Numbered from the stretch's first letter, positions 1-9,076 are shown. The stretch is 64,000 nt of DNA from Cuneatibacter caecimuris (GCF_004216775.1 NZ_SGXF01000010.1:39335-103334); one strand, 5' to 3'. The notes: generated from the letters alone by a model not told the origin. Numbers and translations are program-made.

Positions 1-490
1 TTCGCTCCGCTACTCGCTTTGCCCTTTCCTCTTTGGATAACCCGGATGGAATTTCTATTGCCATTAAGCGTTCGATCTCAGTATTCTTCTTTTCATCGAT
101 ACGCTCTTTCTGGTCTTCTGCTTCTTCTCCAATATCCTCCAAATCAGATTTTTTACGGGAGTCAACCCCACTCCTTCTCGATGAAGATTCCTCGGTAAGC
201 TGAGTATTCAGTTCCTTTAATTTAGCCGAGATCTGCTCTCGGGTCGCCTTGGCCTTTGCTCTCAGCTCAGCAATTTTTTGTTTCCGTTTTTCCTGTTCTT
301 CTTTTACCTTTTCCTTCTTCTCACCAGAAATCTCATTTTTTGTATAAGCCCAGACTTTCTTTCCCTCATCGTTAAGCTTCGTTGTGGAACGACGCCCTTT
401 GAGTTCTCTGGTTCTCATATAATATTCATGAGCTTTCACCGGGTCGTAATAAGGAGATGCATAGTGTTGAAGAGGCTCGTTAATATCCAT
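1..490 (-). CDS. Phage head-associated protein, N-terminal 163 residues (3' end off window)
   Basis: The gene starts at 490 with TAATG overlap to the portal stop, so it is translationally coupled to portal. The N-terminus reads EPLQHYASPYYDPVKAHEYY and then RELKGRR, followed by a long Lys/Glu-rich predicted coiled coil (about residues 50-160). Position directly after portal suggests a scaffold, protease-like or head-assembly protein, but I do not recognise a catalytic motif. The opening LQHYA resembles the start of two other proteins in this module (110-aa gene at 3605 and RNA polymerase at 5768). The C-terminus is not visible, so function is left open. Confidence 0.75.
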   Translation of the reverse strand, partial: MDINEPLQHYASPYYDPVKAHEYYMRTRELKGRRSTTKLNDEGKKVWAYTKNEISGEKKEKVKEEQEKRKQKIAELRAKAKATREQISAKLKELNTQLTEESSSRRSGVDSRKKSDLEDIGEEAEDQKERIDEKKNTEIERLMAIEIPSGLSKEERAKRVAER

Positions 491-1830
491 TAGGTCTCCT
501 CCTCATCATCCGAAACATAGCTTCCTATAATTTCATCAATCTCCTTTTCAAGACCGTCAAGCAGCTCGTTTACGATACTGTCATAATCGGCTCCGGCATC
601 ACTTTCATTGGATTCGACATCAGAACTACCGTTTGAAGGATCAGATTTGGCCTCACTGATATTGCTGTTCTTCAGCGCATCAGCTTTTGGATCATCAGAC
701 GGTTTCATACCAATAATCTGGCGAATTTCGTTTGATGTCATAATCTCATTTCTTGTGAATTTGTCAGCAATTTCTGACAGATCAGCTACTGGTACAAGTT
801 TGAAGGGGTCACGGAAGAACAGAATCGATTGCTTTTGAGACCTGGCTGTTTTAGTAAGGAACTTACGTTTCATTTCGTCAACGATTGCTGAAATGATCGG
901 CTCAATAGTACGGTTGTAGTAATTCAGCATGGTCTTCTCGTCTGCGGAACCATCCAATATGCTCTGAGTGATACCTAACTGGCTGTATAGCATACTCGTT
1001 AGATATTCAATCTGCTTCATCAGATTATTTTCCACAGAACGATTCAACTGTGTGATTCGCTCCGTACCATCGGTATACGCAATACCATATTTAGAACCGG
1101 CCAACTGACGCTCAATCTCGACACGCCTCTTCTCAGCCTGTTGACGCCTTGCTTCTGTTTTTATCACATAGGGAAGCTGGATAATTAAATCGAGTTTTCC
1201 TGAACTGCTCTGCTCATCAACAACGTCCAATAAATTCAGTTTTCTTATCAAACGCTGCATCGTTGAGTTTGGCTCATTCATCACCGCATAAAGCGGATTT
1301 TCAATAATGGCGACCGTATCTTTTGGAACTACAATGTCTTCCTTTAATCCAGTCCGCTCATTATAAACTCTTGCTTTGATATGATTCGGAAACCATTCCA
1401 GAATCTTCCCGGTTCGCATTGACTCGATTTTATATGAGCCTGTAGTGTCAGGGTCATCATCCGTATCCACCGGGATAATCGCCACACATCCCTCATCGAG
1501 CATTGACAAAACAACATCCTGAAGGAAAGCCCGCCCAGTCTGGTCAATGTTGGCTGATAAATTCAGACAATCATTTAGCCCCGAAGAAATTTTTTCAAGA
1601 AATCTTTCGGAGTCGTCCAGACGGACATGTTGAATGTTAATTGAAGCGCAATCCAATGCGATTCGATTATATACAGAGGTAACGATAGATCTTTCATTTC
1701 CTCTTGTGAGTCTTGGACGGTCGGGCCTGTACGAATATCCAACCCCTATGTCCCGATAGAAACCTGTTGGGTCTCTATTTAAAAAAGCGTTCCAGGCATG
1801 TTTAATCCTGGAACCGATTGAAACTTCCAT
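490..1830 (-). CDS. Phage portal protein (HK97-like)
   Basis: 446 residues, usual portal length. Forms the dodecameric ring at the capsid vertex through which DNA is packaged. The central segment shows the portal pattern: an SQLGITQSILDGSADE block (about 285-300), then NYYNRTIEPIISAIVDEMKRKF, which matches the long wing/clip helix of siphophage portals. The C-terminal 60 residues are acidic and low-complexity (SNESDAGADYDS), common in portals and probably facing the head interior. It lies immediately after the large terminase and is coupled to the next gene. Assignment is by family pattern and position. Confidence 0.9.
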   Translation of the reverse strand: MEVSIGSRIKHAWNAFLNRDPTGFYRDIGVGYSYRPDRPRLTRGNERSIVTSVYNRIALDCASINIQHVRLDDSERFLEKISSGLNDCLNLSANIDQTGRAFLQDVVLSMLDEGCVAIIPVDTDDDPDTTGSYKIESMRTGKILEWFPNHIKARVYNERTGLKEDIVVPKDTVAIIENPLYAVMNEPNSTMQRLIRKLNLLDVVDEQSSSGKLDLIIQLPYVIKTEARRQQAEKRRVEIERQLAGSKYGIAYTDGTERITQLNRSVENNLMKQIEYLTSMLYSQLGITQSILDGSADEKTMLNYYNRTIEPIISAIVDEMKRKFLTKTARSQKQSILFFRDPFKLVPVADLSEIADKFTRNEIMTSNEIRQIIGMKPSDDPKADALKNSNISEAKSDPSNGSSDVESNESDAGADYDSIVNELLDGLEKEIDEIIGSYVSDDEEET

Positions 1831-1847
1831 TTTGAAATCGTCACCTC

Positions 1848-3593
1848 CTATTCAAAAGCATCTCTGTTCAGCTTGAAAGCAACAAACGCATCCATCATAG
1901 CTGCCACAGCATCAATCTTTGCGTCATATCGCTTTTTCAGCAATTTACGATTTCCATTCGTATCTTCCATAACGATACAGTTCCCCATTGCAAAGGTCAT
2001 AAGTTCTTCATCAAACAAAAGCATCCGCTCCTCAGAAAGTTTCTTTAACTCTCCTAAAGGAACGGATTCCGTCTTAGCACCCTGTATTACCTTTTCGATT
2101 CCAAACGGACCATTTTCAGAAGACCATCTCTCAATGAACTCCTTTGCGTTGTATGGGTCATACCCCAAGCAACGAACGTCATAGCCAAATTCTGTGATAT
2201 GGTTATCCAAATCTTCATAGACTTCCATCATATCCAAAACGGTTCCCTCTAGGACAATCAGGCTTCCTTCATCCATGAATTGGTCGTATTTGATTCTCAT
2301 TGCTGCCGGAAGTTTCATCAGAGTCGATGAAGAAATGTAGTTCCTGGTTTTAACTCCAAAGGAACCATTCGATAACGGGAAAAGGAACGTAAAAGCACAG
2401 AAATCATCCCCCTGCGACAAATCAATTCCCAAAGAGCAGGGCATCTGCCAATAGCTTCTCTTCTTATGAGGAAGAGTTTCTTCATATGTGAAGTAATAGG
2501 TGTAGCCCTCCATCGGCAATCCAAATCTCTTAGCCAAGATATCGTTTCTGGCCGCCGGAGACTTCTCCGCTCTTTCCACATCGAGTTGATAGGTCTCATA
2601 GCTTACCGTTTTACCAATATTGGGATTTGCCTTCAGCCACATATCTGGATTGCCCACTTCATCGATAGAATCGAGTTTGTACCACCAGATGGAAACATGA
2701 GGATTGATATATTCTCCTTTGAGAATGTCCATCAACTCCATTTTGATTGTGTCGCCTGCTCCATTTCTCACTGTTCCCTCAGAACTCGTGGCGACAATGA
2801 TGTAATCATCCAATTTAGACGCCCCCTGCTCCAAAGCGCCAACCACATCTTCTCTAGTATCACCGGACAGCCACTCATCCACTGTAGAAATCTTAGGTCG
2901 TAATCCCTGAAGCTTTGCGATGGACATTGGCCGCACTTCCAAAAGCGAACCTGTGAGAAAATTCTCAATACCCTTTTTGGTGGAGGCCAATTTCATTCTC
3001 TTTGCTTTAGAACCAGTCGTATTCTGCAAAGAGCCCTCTGTCAGAAACCGGAACAATGGACCTCTCGACCTTGTAATCGCAGTGCGAAAAGGTGACATCA
3101 CCTCATCAGCCTGTTTCATGGTAGGGGCTGTCGTGACTTGATGAGTCGTGGATGTGTCGATATTCAATCCATAGGAATGAACACAGGTGTCATACAAAGA
3201 TTTAGCAGCTCCTCGCCCAACGATAAGATATTGTTTCTTCGTCAGACGCTGCTTGATTCTTTTATTCACATATCGGCCACCATGTCCGTCAGAACTTGGC
3301 TCCCACACACTTCGTTCGACGAAGTAGTACCATCCATAAAGCTGCTCGCCCCACAATTTAAACGAGTCCAGCAAATTCAAATCAGAACCGTCCGTCAATG
3401 TTAGTTCTGATTCGCAATAGGCAATCCATCCTTCGACGGCCTGGTCATCATAGTAAATACCAGGATTGGCTATTAGGTCGTCAATTCGGTTCATCTCCAT
3501 AGAGACTTCTTTACAAACCGGTATCTCTCCCCTGATTACGGCATCCCGAAACATGCCGTAGTATTTGGGAACGGCAGTGTTTGATAATGCCAT
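1848..3593 (-). CDS. terL: Terminase large subunit (ATPase/nuclease)
   Basis: 581 residues, typical for Terminase_1-type TerL. It drives DNA packaging into the prohead and cuts concatemers. The N-terminal ATPase has a Walker A GRGAAKS (126-132) and a Walker B/catalytic acid pair in KISTVDEW (about 235-241). The C-terminal nuclease begins near LGIDLSQGDDF (about 383-393) with the expected acidic residues, and a later FDEELM/DAKIDAVAA segment carries further acids. Gene order HNH - connector - 110 aa - TerL - portal is a normal siphophage packaging module. Confidence 0.95.
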   Translation of the reverse strand: MALSNTAVPKYYGMFRDAVIRGEIPVCKEVSMEMNRIDDLIANPGIYYDDQAVEGWIAYCESELTLTDGSDLNLLDSFKLWGEQLYGWYYFVERSVWEPSSDGHGGRYVNKRIKQRLTKKQYLIVGRGAAKSLYDTCVHSYGLNIDTSTTHQVTTAPTMKQADEVMSPFRTAITRSRGPLFRFLTEGSLQNTTGSKAKRMKLASTKKGIENFLTGSLLEVRPMSIAKLQGLRPKISTVDEWLSGDTREDVVGALEQGASKLDDYIIVATSSEGTVRNGAGDTIKMELMDILKGEYINPHVSIWWYKLDSIDEVGNPDMWLKANPNIGKTVSYETYQLDVERAEKSPAARNDILAKRFGLPMEGYTYYFTYEETLPHKKRSYWQMPCSLGIDLSQGDDFCAFTFLFPLSNGSFGVKTRNYISSSTLMKLPAAMRIKYDQFMDEGSLIVLEGTVLDMMEVYEDLDNHITEFGYDVRCLGYDPYNAKEFIERWSSENGPFGIEKVIQGAKTESVPLGELKKLSEERMLLFDEELMTFAMGNCIVMEDTNGNRKLLKKRYDAKIDAVAAMMDAFVAFKLNRDAFE

Positions 3594-3604
3594 AATTGAA
3601 TCAC

Positions 3605-3937
3605 CTACTTGCTTGTTGCTTTCTTGATGACCGCGTCAATTCCCTTCGTCATGTACTTCGATACATAATTGGTGGCGGTCTGCTTTGCGGCATTGGTCAG
3701 CACATCCTGTACAAACTTTCTACCGACAGAAATTTCTGAACTGGTAAGCTGTTTATACTGCTTTTCCATTTGAAGACGGTTGATCTTTGAGCGGAGTTCC
3801 GAATCAGACATCTTCTTCACCTCATCATCGGAACTCGTCTTCTTTCCACTTGCTCTTGCAAGTTGTTCGGGAGTTCTTCGGACGCCCCATTTCATCCCAA
3901 GAATCCCGTGATGCTGTAGTAATGCTTCATTACTCAT
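3605..3937 (-). CDS. Small phage protein with HHGILGMKWGVRR motif
   Basis: 110 residues, basic. The N-terminus is EALLQHHGILGMKWGVRR, a sequence signature I know from many Firmicute phages near head genes, whose exact role I cannot name. The middle is Lys/Ser-rich and helical, and the end is lysine-rich. It overlaps the preceding gene by 4 bases (ATGA type) and precedes terL. The same short N-terminal pattern (x-L-x-H-[HY]-[GA]) opens the RNA polymerase gene and the gene after portal, which suggests a shared targeting or assembly tag. Confidence 0.8.
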   Translation of the reverse strand: MSNEALLQHHGILGMKWGVRRTPEQLARASGKKTSSDDEVKKMSDSELRSKINRLQMEKQYKQLTSSEISVGRKFVQDVLTNAAKQTATNYVSKYMTKGIDAVIKKATSK

Positions 3938-4464
3938 TTTGAATCTCCCTCCTTTGCGATATATGATGTCACTCCGTTTGCTGCGTTCCCAGTCTCGTAA
4001 TACGGAACTTCTGTTACCACAATATTTCGATCCAGAACTTTATTCTCAGTATCCAGCATTTGAGATTGGAATGCTTTCGGCGTTACCCTATACTCGCCAT
4101 CGTAGGACTCGTATTCTTCAGACTTTTCCTCGTCAGTTTCGGCTGCAACATTCAGTCTCCACTCCGCCTCAGCAATCATCTTTTCCATGGATGCTATTAC
4201 GGCAGAACTCAAAGGCGGATCGAACAGGAGCTTTACCTTCATCTGCATATACGACTTTACCAATTGCAACTTTGTCTCGTCAGAAATGAATTCTTTCCAT
4301 GTAGCACTTTTATCCTGAACAGAGAATCCAGATGGTGGACCAACACCAAGTTGCGTCAAGATCATAAATATTGAATTGATATGTATGATAAGATCTGAAT
4401 CAAAGTGCTCATACTCTTCTGTAATACCCAGCATCTTTTTAATTGATGTCAGTATGCTTTCCAT
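3934..4464 (-). CDS. Probable head-tail connector-like phage protein
   Basis: 176 residues when started at the ATG preceded by GAGGAGG (upstream ATGs give up to 212 residues but overlap the HNH gene). The N-terminal two thirds are helical, with LIIHINSIFMILTQLGVGPP, then a W-K-E-F-I element and KVKLLFDPPLSSAVI, a pattern seen in gp6/QLRG-like head-tail connectors. The last 45 residues are acidic and probably disordered. It lies between the HNH gene and the 110-aa HHG-motif gene in the packaging module. Connector assignment rests on pattern and position and is moderate. Confidence 0.6.
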   Translation of the reverse strand: MESILTSIKKMLGITEEYEHFDSDLIIHINSIFMILTQLGVGPPSGFSVQDKSATWKEFISDETKLQLVKSYMQMKVKLLFDPPLSSAVIASMEKMIAEAEWRLNVAAETDEEKSEEYESYDGEYRVTPKAFQSQMLDTENKVLDRNIVVTEVPYYETGNAANGVTSYIAKEGDSK

Positions 4465-4486
4465 AATCGCTATAACCTCCTCTCCA

Positions 4487-4903
4487 TCAATGTTTCCAGG
4501 GACATGTATCGTTTCTGCTTCGAACAATAGGTTCTGTGACAAGAAGACTTTCATCTCCATAGTGAATGGCATTATGTGTTGTAAGAATTGTTGAGATGAG
4601 AAATTCTGGATTTAAAAGAAAATCGCTTCTCTTTAAAATATCCTCCACGGAAATCGGATTCATATGGTGAATCAATATCTTCCCACATATCTCACGACCT
4701 TCTATTCCGAGGTCACATCCGTTATCCCTCACAATCACAAAATCACGAACTGACTTCCACTCCATAGACCGATAGAAAATCTGATTCAGATATCGGTCAA
4801 ACCCAAACGTGTCTGCCCCGACGACTCCGCCCAAACGAAGATACTCGTATCGTTCTTTAAAAGTCTTCAATTTTGATAATTCCGAATATGTCCTAATCAT
4901 CAT
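4487..4903 (-). CDS. HNH endonuclease-like protein
   Basis: 138 residues from the ATG that overlaps the upstream gene's stop (a longer start reaching 4936 would add 11 residues). Core signature: FVIVRDNGCDLG, then GKILIHHMNPI (HH of the beta-beta-alpha metal motif) and LLNPEFL...LTTHNAIHYG (N and H). HNH proteins next to terminase genes assist cos cleavage and packaging in many siphophages. No CxxC zinc pairs are visible, so this is the short phage form. Confidence 0.8.
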   Translation of the reverse strand: MMIRTYSELSKLKTFKERYEYLRLGGVVGADTFGFDRYLNQIFYRSMEWKSVRDFVIVRDNGCDLGIEGREICGKILIHHMNPISVEDILKRSDFLLNPEFLISTILTTHNAIHYGDESLLVTEPIVRSRNDTCPWKH

Positions 4904-5231
4904 CGTTACCCTGTCCACTGTATATACGAAACGCATTGATGGCGTCCTTATAGAGATCTTTTATCTCATCTGTGGAGTCAATAGCTCTTACTTTTGCCCG
5001 CAACAGATTGTTCTCTTCCTCCAGTCTCTCCCTCTCAAGCTTCTCTCTGGAAGAGCCCAGTTTCAAATAGTGAGTAATGACCTGAGAAGAAGCAGTCCCT
5101 TCCAGCAATTGTCTTTCAGCTAGGTCAACAGCCAGAGAAATCATCTGAAGTTCCCTTGCTTCCGGAGTCAAAGCAGGACGAATCTTTTTGGAAGAACCTG
5201 TCGATTCAGAACTCTTTACTTTTCTAGCCAT
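4893..5231 (-). CDS. Putative small terminase subunit
   Basis: 112 residues. Basic, Ser/Lys-rich N-terminus, then RPALTPEARE, a helical stretch with LAVDLAERQLLEGTASSQVI (typed as a HTH-like segment) and a C-terminal coiled coil rich in Glu/Arg. It is the first gene after the non-coding GC-rich region and precedes HNH and TerL, the usual place for the DNA-recognition subunit. The sequence family is common in Firmicute phages but I cannot prove DNA binding, so TerS is an inference from order, size and charge. Confidence 0.55.
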   Translation of the reverse strand: MARKVKSSESTGSSKKIRPALTPEARELQMISLAVDLAERQLLEGTASSQVITHYLKLGSSREKLERERLEEENNLLRAKVRAIDSTDEIKDLYKDAINAFRIYSGQGNDDD

Positions 5232-5276
5232 TTACTGCCTCCTTCCCGTCTGTTCTTCAATAGTTTCATAAAAGTT

Positions 5277-5404
5277 TTCCGGCAGTATTTAAAAGAACCC
5301 ACAAGGCTGACTGTAACTTTTTTACCGAAAGGAGAAAAAAGAGTAAAAAGAACCACAGCTTATTACTTAGCCAACCTTATGAGCTCTGTTAAATACTGCC
5401 GGAA
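5277..5404. repeat. 16-bp perfect inverted repeat flanking ~96 bp
   Basis: Left arm TTCCGGCAGTATTTAA at 5277-5292, right arm its exact complement at 5389-5404. It sits in the gene-free gap between the 83-aa gene and the small terminase gene. It could be a terminase or HNH recognition site next to cos, or base of a large RNA stem. Confidence 0.85.
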
Positions 5405-5506
5405 GGTAAAAACATTCTCCGAAAAATACCCCCGGGGAATTTTTAAAGACCGCCGCGATGACGGAGGGGGCGCGTTTTTTGCCCCCCCCCCTATACCATC
5501 TGATAC
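5405..5506. other. GC-rich gap, candidate cos region
   Basis: About 100 bases without a gene: CCCCCGGGG at 5430-5438, then CGCCGCGATGACGGAGGGGG and a run of ten C near 5484-5494. GGGGGC and GCCCCC around 5465-5489 could form a hairpin with a T6 loop. In cohesive-end siphophages the cos site lies just ahead of the small terminase gene, which fits this place. The cut site itself cannot be read from sequence alone. Confidence 0.4.
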
Positions 5507-5758
5507 CTAGACAGCCACCGCATCTCGCGTAACTTTTTTGTAAATATTTCGGAAATCGTATTTTACAATCTCGTCAATTGCTCGTTCAACTTCCAAGTCA
5601 TTCTCTTCATCGGAGAGTTGATCCGAGGTTCTGGCAATTCTACCAAGATACGAACATGAATGATAACCTTTTTCCTCATCAAACAGTAACCATGAAGTGA
5701 ACTGTTCAAATGGATCAAAAGGATTGTCAATGGTTGTAAGCATACACTTCTTCGCCAT
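5507..5758 (-). CDS. Conserved phage protein, 83 aa, unknown
   Basis: Sequence elements NPFDPFEQFTSWLLFDEEKGYH and SYLGRIARTSDQLSDEEND are of a type often found near terminase modules in clostridial phages. Mostly acidic, no membrane segment or cysteines of note. Starts 9 bases after the RNA polymerase stop, so it is the last gene of that operon before the non-coding region. Function not known to me. Confidence 0.75.
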   Translation of the reverse strand: MAKKCMLTTIDNPFDPFEQFTSWLLFDEEKGYHSCSYLGRIARTSDQLSDEENDLEVERAIDEIVKYDFRNIYKKVTRDAVAV

Positions 5759-5767
5759 TTACTTTGT

Positions 5768-8515
5768 TCACTCCTTTCCATTCAGATACTTCGACACAGT
5801 AGAACTGGAAACGCCCAAAGCTGCTGCTATCTCAGCAGTGCTATAGCCAGAAGCATTCAGCGCCGCAATACGATTTACTTTGGCAGAGCTAAGGGTTGTT
5901 GTTGCACGAGGGGTAGCTCTCTGTCTGACTGTATCAATATTTGTATTGTTGAGGATCTGAGTAAGCTTGTTCTCGCTGATAGCGCCAGCTTGAATCGCTT
6001 CCCACTCACGATCTGTAATCTCGACAGGGGTTCTCTTGGCACCAACAGCAGTACGGGCCGCGGTAAGGGCCTGTTGATTAGCCTTCTTGATTTCAGCCTT
6101 TGTCATATCGGGGTTGTCTTTCTTCTTAGCGGCCACAATAGAGTTTGCCATGGTCTGTGCTTGACGCTCGCGAGGTGCGTTCTTTAAAGCCACATTAAGT
6201 TTACCCATAAGAGAATCAACCTCTGTCTGGTATGTCTGTTTTGCTGATGCAGAATAGGCTATCTTTCCACTATTAACCATCTCCCTACGGGCCTGATTCG
6301 CCAGGGACTTCATAGTATTTGCATAGTCTGCATACGCCTCTTCCTGTGGTGTCCCAGAAGAGAGAGTGCGAGCGTCTCTGGTTTCTGCCATCTTGGTGCT
6401 CTTTTGAGTCCGCACCTGGGTCTTTCCGTTCTTATCTATGTACTCCTCCCTGACGCTCTTCCAGCTTTGCTCTCCGGTTTCCTTGTCAATGATCGGGCTT
6501 CCTTTTCTTTTCAACACAGAAGTCTCAGACTTGGCACGAGAAATCAGCGTAGAAGCTCCCCCATAACCATCATCGTCATCGTGAGCCTGGTACTTCTTCT
6601 TCAAAGCCGTAATACCATTGTCCTGCTCACTCTTCTTGTAGTCTAGCTTATGCTTCTCTGCGTCGATGACGACCATACTGTGACGTACAGCTCTTGCAAG
6701 CTCATCTTGAGTAGCACCTTTCAAAGTCATATCAGTAATCAAGTTTGAAATCTTACCCATTTCTGTCTGGGTATTTTTCATAATCTTAATCTTCTGACCG
6801 CTGCTGTTACAATAATCGTCACCTTTCTTAACGGTCCCATAAGACATCTTAGGATCGAATCCTTCCAACCCCTTTAATTGTGGAGTGGAAGTAATCTTCA
6901 CCCTACTATTAGAAGAATTACAAGGAATCACCATGACAGTATCACCATCGAAGTCAGCTCCGGAAAGACGGTCAGCAACCTTTTTGTTAATGCCAATAGC
7001 GTCTGCCGGTGTATTCCCAAGAACTCTTCTTCCTTCTGGCTGCTTATTATTAACAGTTAAGATTGGAATCTCAAAAGTTCCACCATGTGGATACCGCACA
7101 AGAGCTACTGTTTCTCCATTCTTGTAGTTCGGAGCATAGACCTCATTGTCTTTGATAGATGTCAATGGAAGAATAACTTGATACTTCTGTCTGGGAAGAG
7201 CGGCTGCCTGTAAATGAACAGCGGCTGCATCGCAGTCATCAGCAAAAGATTTCAAAAGAACCTTTTTCACTGTTGGATTCGTAAGAGAGCAAATCTCATC
7301 AAATTCAGACTGCTTGTCTGCGGCCGCTAAATTCAACTGCTTCTTTATCAAAGTTCTACTCTGTTTCGACAGAAACTGAGATGGAAGCTTGTCTGCCCAT
7401 TCGCCCCAATCCCCTTCTTCTGCTCGCTTGTTGATAAGGGAAAGCTGTTTCTTCCCATTTTTATCATAGTAGTAACTCTGACCTCCTCTTTCAGTAGTGG
7501 GGTTATCCGGGTCATTAACTCCCTCTTTAATTAAAGAACCGAACGGGTTATCCGGGTCATCTTTGATTGGTTTCAGAACATCCATTTTAGGTGTCCCTTT
7601 TTTCTTATTGGTGTTGAACATAACATCCACACCATCAGGAAGGTCATCTGAATAAACCGCCATCCCTTTGATGTAGTGTGTCTTGTCAACTAAGATGCGA
7701 ACCTGAGCATAATGGGATTCTCCAAGAGACAGGTCGTCAACACCTCTTCGAATTTCCACAACACCATCCTTCAATTCGCCGCCATCTTCCGAATACCGAA
7801 TCTGCAACCGCTTTGAATCCATGCTTTTGGGATAAACAAATTTGGGATCAAAAGATTCCCCATCATCATGAGAGACATAATCTTTCAGAGAATTGATATT
7901 CTCAAAATCGTAAATCTCTTTATGCTCTGTTCCAGGAGGACAAATCACACGAAGCGTTGTTTTCTTCCCAGGATTTGTTACCTGATCCACTCGTCCGCCG
8001 TAAACAGGATAACCCTCCATCTCCAGCATATAGAGTGCTTCATTCAGTTTCTCCTTGGAAATTCCAAGTTCACGTTCCACACCGGCACCAACATCAATCA
8101 TGCCTTTTTCGTCAATTTGCTTTTTGATAATTTCAGCAGTTGTCTTAGCTTGGTTCATACGAACCTCAGAATTTTCATTCAAAAGCGAACGAACAGAAGA
8201 GTCGTTTGCGAAGCCCATTTCTTTCGCAATTTCATTTAAGCTCAAACCATCTTCTCGAAGAGATTTTGCTCTCGCCACATCCAGCGCACGACGTTCATCT
8301 TTTGCTAACGATTTCTGCGTACGGAATTGGGTAGTGGTTAAACCCATAGCTTTTGCAATCTCCGTATCGCTCATACCCTGACTTTTTAATTCATCCACTC
8401 GACTCAGAAAATCTCCACTATGCTGATATGGATTTTCGCCAGAGCCCCAAGGATAGCGTCCAGAACGTCGGGGCATTCCATAATGCATCAAAATTTCTTC
8501 CGCAATCGGATTCAT
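5768..8515 (-). CDS. Single-chain DNA-directed RNA polymerase, YonO/QDE-1-like, with HTH domains
   Basis: 915 residues. The decisive feature is LSGADFDGDTVMV (517-529): D521, D523 and D525 form the DxDGD metal site of the two-barrel (DPBB) RNA polymerases. A first barrel-like segment precedes it (about 445-500: ALVRYPHGGTFEIPILTV). This layout matches the YonO and QDE-1-like single-subunit enzymes, not T7-type polymerases. The N-terminus has helix-turn-helix-like repeats (about 42-110, GMSDTEIAKAMGL and GLSLNEIAKEMGF) and the last 40 residues form another HTH (YSTAEIAAALGVSSSTVSKYL). It opens with EILMHYGMPRRSGRYPWGSG, similar to the HHG tag of phage head-module proteins. It is cotranscribed with two nuclease genes, downstream of one copy of the 28-bp element. 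Polymerase activity is inferred from motif and family. Confidence 0.82.
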   Translation of the reverse strand: MNPIAEEILMHYGMPRRSGRYPWGSGENPYQHSGDFLSRVDELKSQGMSDTEIAKAMGLTTTQFRTQKSLAKDERRALDVARAKSLREDGLSLNEIAKEMGFANDSSVRSLLNENSEVRMNQAKTTAEIIKKQIDEKGMIDVGAGVERELGISKEKLNEALYMLEMEGYPVYGGRVDQVTNPGKKTTLRVICPPGTEHKEIYDFENINSLKDYVSHDDGESFDPKFVYPKSMDSKRLQIRYSEDGGELKDGVVEIRRGVDDLSLGESHYAQVRILVDKTHYIKGMAVYSDDLPDGVDVMFNTNKKKGTPKMDVLKPIKDDPDNPFGSLIKEGVNDPDNPTTERGGQSYYYDKNGKKQLSLINKRAEEGDWGEWADKLPSQFLSKQSRTLIKKQLNLAAADKQSEFDEICSLTNPTVKKVLLKSFADDCDAAAVHLQAAALPRQKYQVILPLTSIKDNEVYAPNYKNGETVALVRYPHGGTFEIPILTVNNKQPEGRRVLGNTPADAIGINKKVADRLSGADFDGDTVMVIPCNSSNSRVKITSTPQLKGLEGFDPKMSYGTVKKGDDYCNSSGQKIKIMKNTQTEMGKISNLITDMTLKGATQDELARAVRHSMVVIDAEKHKLDYKKSEQDNGITALKKKYQAHDDDDGYGGASTLISRAKSETSVLKRKGSPIIDKETGEQSWKSVREEYIDKNGKTQVRTQKSTKMAETRDARTLSSGTPQEEAYADYANTMKSLANQARREMVNSGKIAYSASAKQTYQTEVDSLMGKLNVALKNAPRERQAQTMANSIVAAKKKDNPDMTKAEIKKANQQALTAARTAVGAKRTPVEITDREWEAIQAGAISENKLTQILNNTNIDTVRQRATPRATTTLSSAKVNRIAALNASGYSTAEIAAALGVSSSTVSKYLNGKE

Positions 8516-8518
8516 AAT

Positions 8519-9076
8519 TTAGCCCTCCTGTTCTTTGATTTTGTTGATTACTTTATCGAATGTGATAATCTTATCCATGATGGGAACGATGGTTTCAGCC
8601 GTTGGATTCTCATAAAGAATCTGGTTGTTCTGATAAATCCGAAGTTCCATTTCAATGTCGGCCGGCTTGATTTTATATTCCAAACAAAAAAGAGCAGCGT
8701 ATATTTCAAGCTGCTCCATGTGCGCCGGAATGACGCCGGTTTTTAAATCGTGGATACGAAGCATACGATTTCGAAATGCAATCGCATCTGTTGTTCCAAA
8801 GCAATTCTCCGAATAGAAAAGAGGCTGCTCAGGAACCATCTTGAATCCTATGGCATCATTCACATACATATTCAATGTTTTCTGGGACTTCGGAAGTTTC
8901 TGTCCAAGTGTGATACATTTTGCCGCAAAATCGTGAAGCTCTGTTCCTTTTTGAGTTGCAAGGAATTTTGAATATGATTCTGCAACTTTGGATTCGTCAT
9001 AGTTAATCCAGTGATATTTGCTTGCGCCAAGAAAGGCGTGTTGCCCTTCAAGAGCCGAATGCTTGTTGAAGATCAT
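8519..9076 (-). CDS. PD-(D/E)XK nuclease (RecB/Cas4-like)
   Basis: 185 residues. Nuclease core: FGTTDAIAF with the first Asp, then LRIHDLKTG supplying the D-x-K pair, then MEQLEIYAALF, the Q-x-x-x-Y helix of RecB-type PD-(D/E)XK exonucleases. No iron-sulphur cysteine cluster is visible. It overlaps the upstream VRR-type nuclease gene by 29 bases and is followed within 4 bases by the RNA polymerase gene, so the three form an operon. Likely works in phage DNA processing or recombination. Confidence 0.8.
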   Translation of the reverse strand: MIFNKHSALEGQHAFLGASKYHWINYDESKVAESYSKFLATQKGTELHDFAAKCITLGQKLPKSQKTLNMYVNDAIGFKMVPEQPLFYSENCFGTTDAIAFRNRMLRIHDLKTGVIPAHMEQLEIYAALFCLEYKIKPADIEMELRIYQNNQILYENPTAETIVPIMDKIITFDKVINKIKEQEG

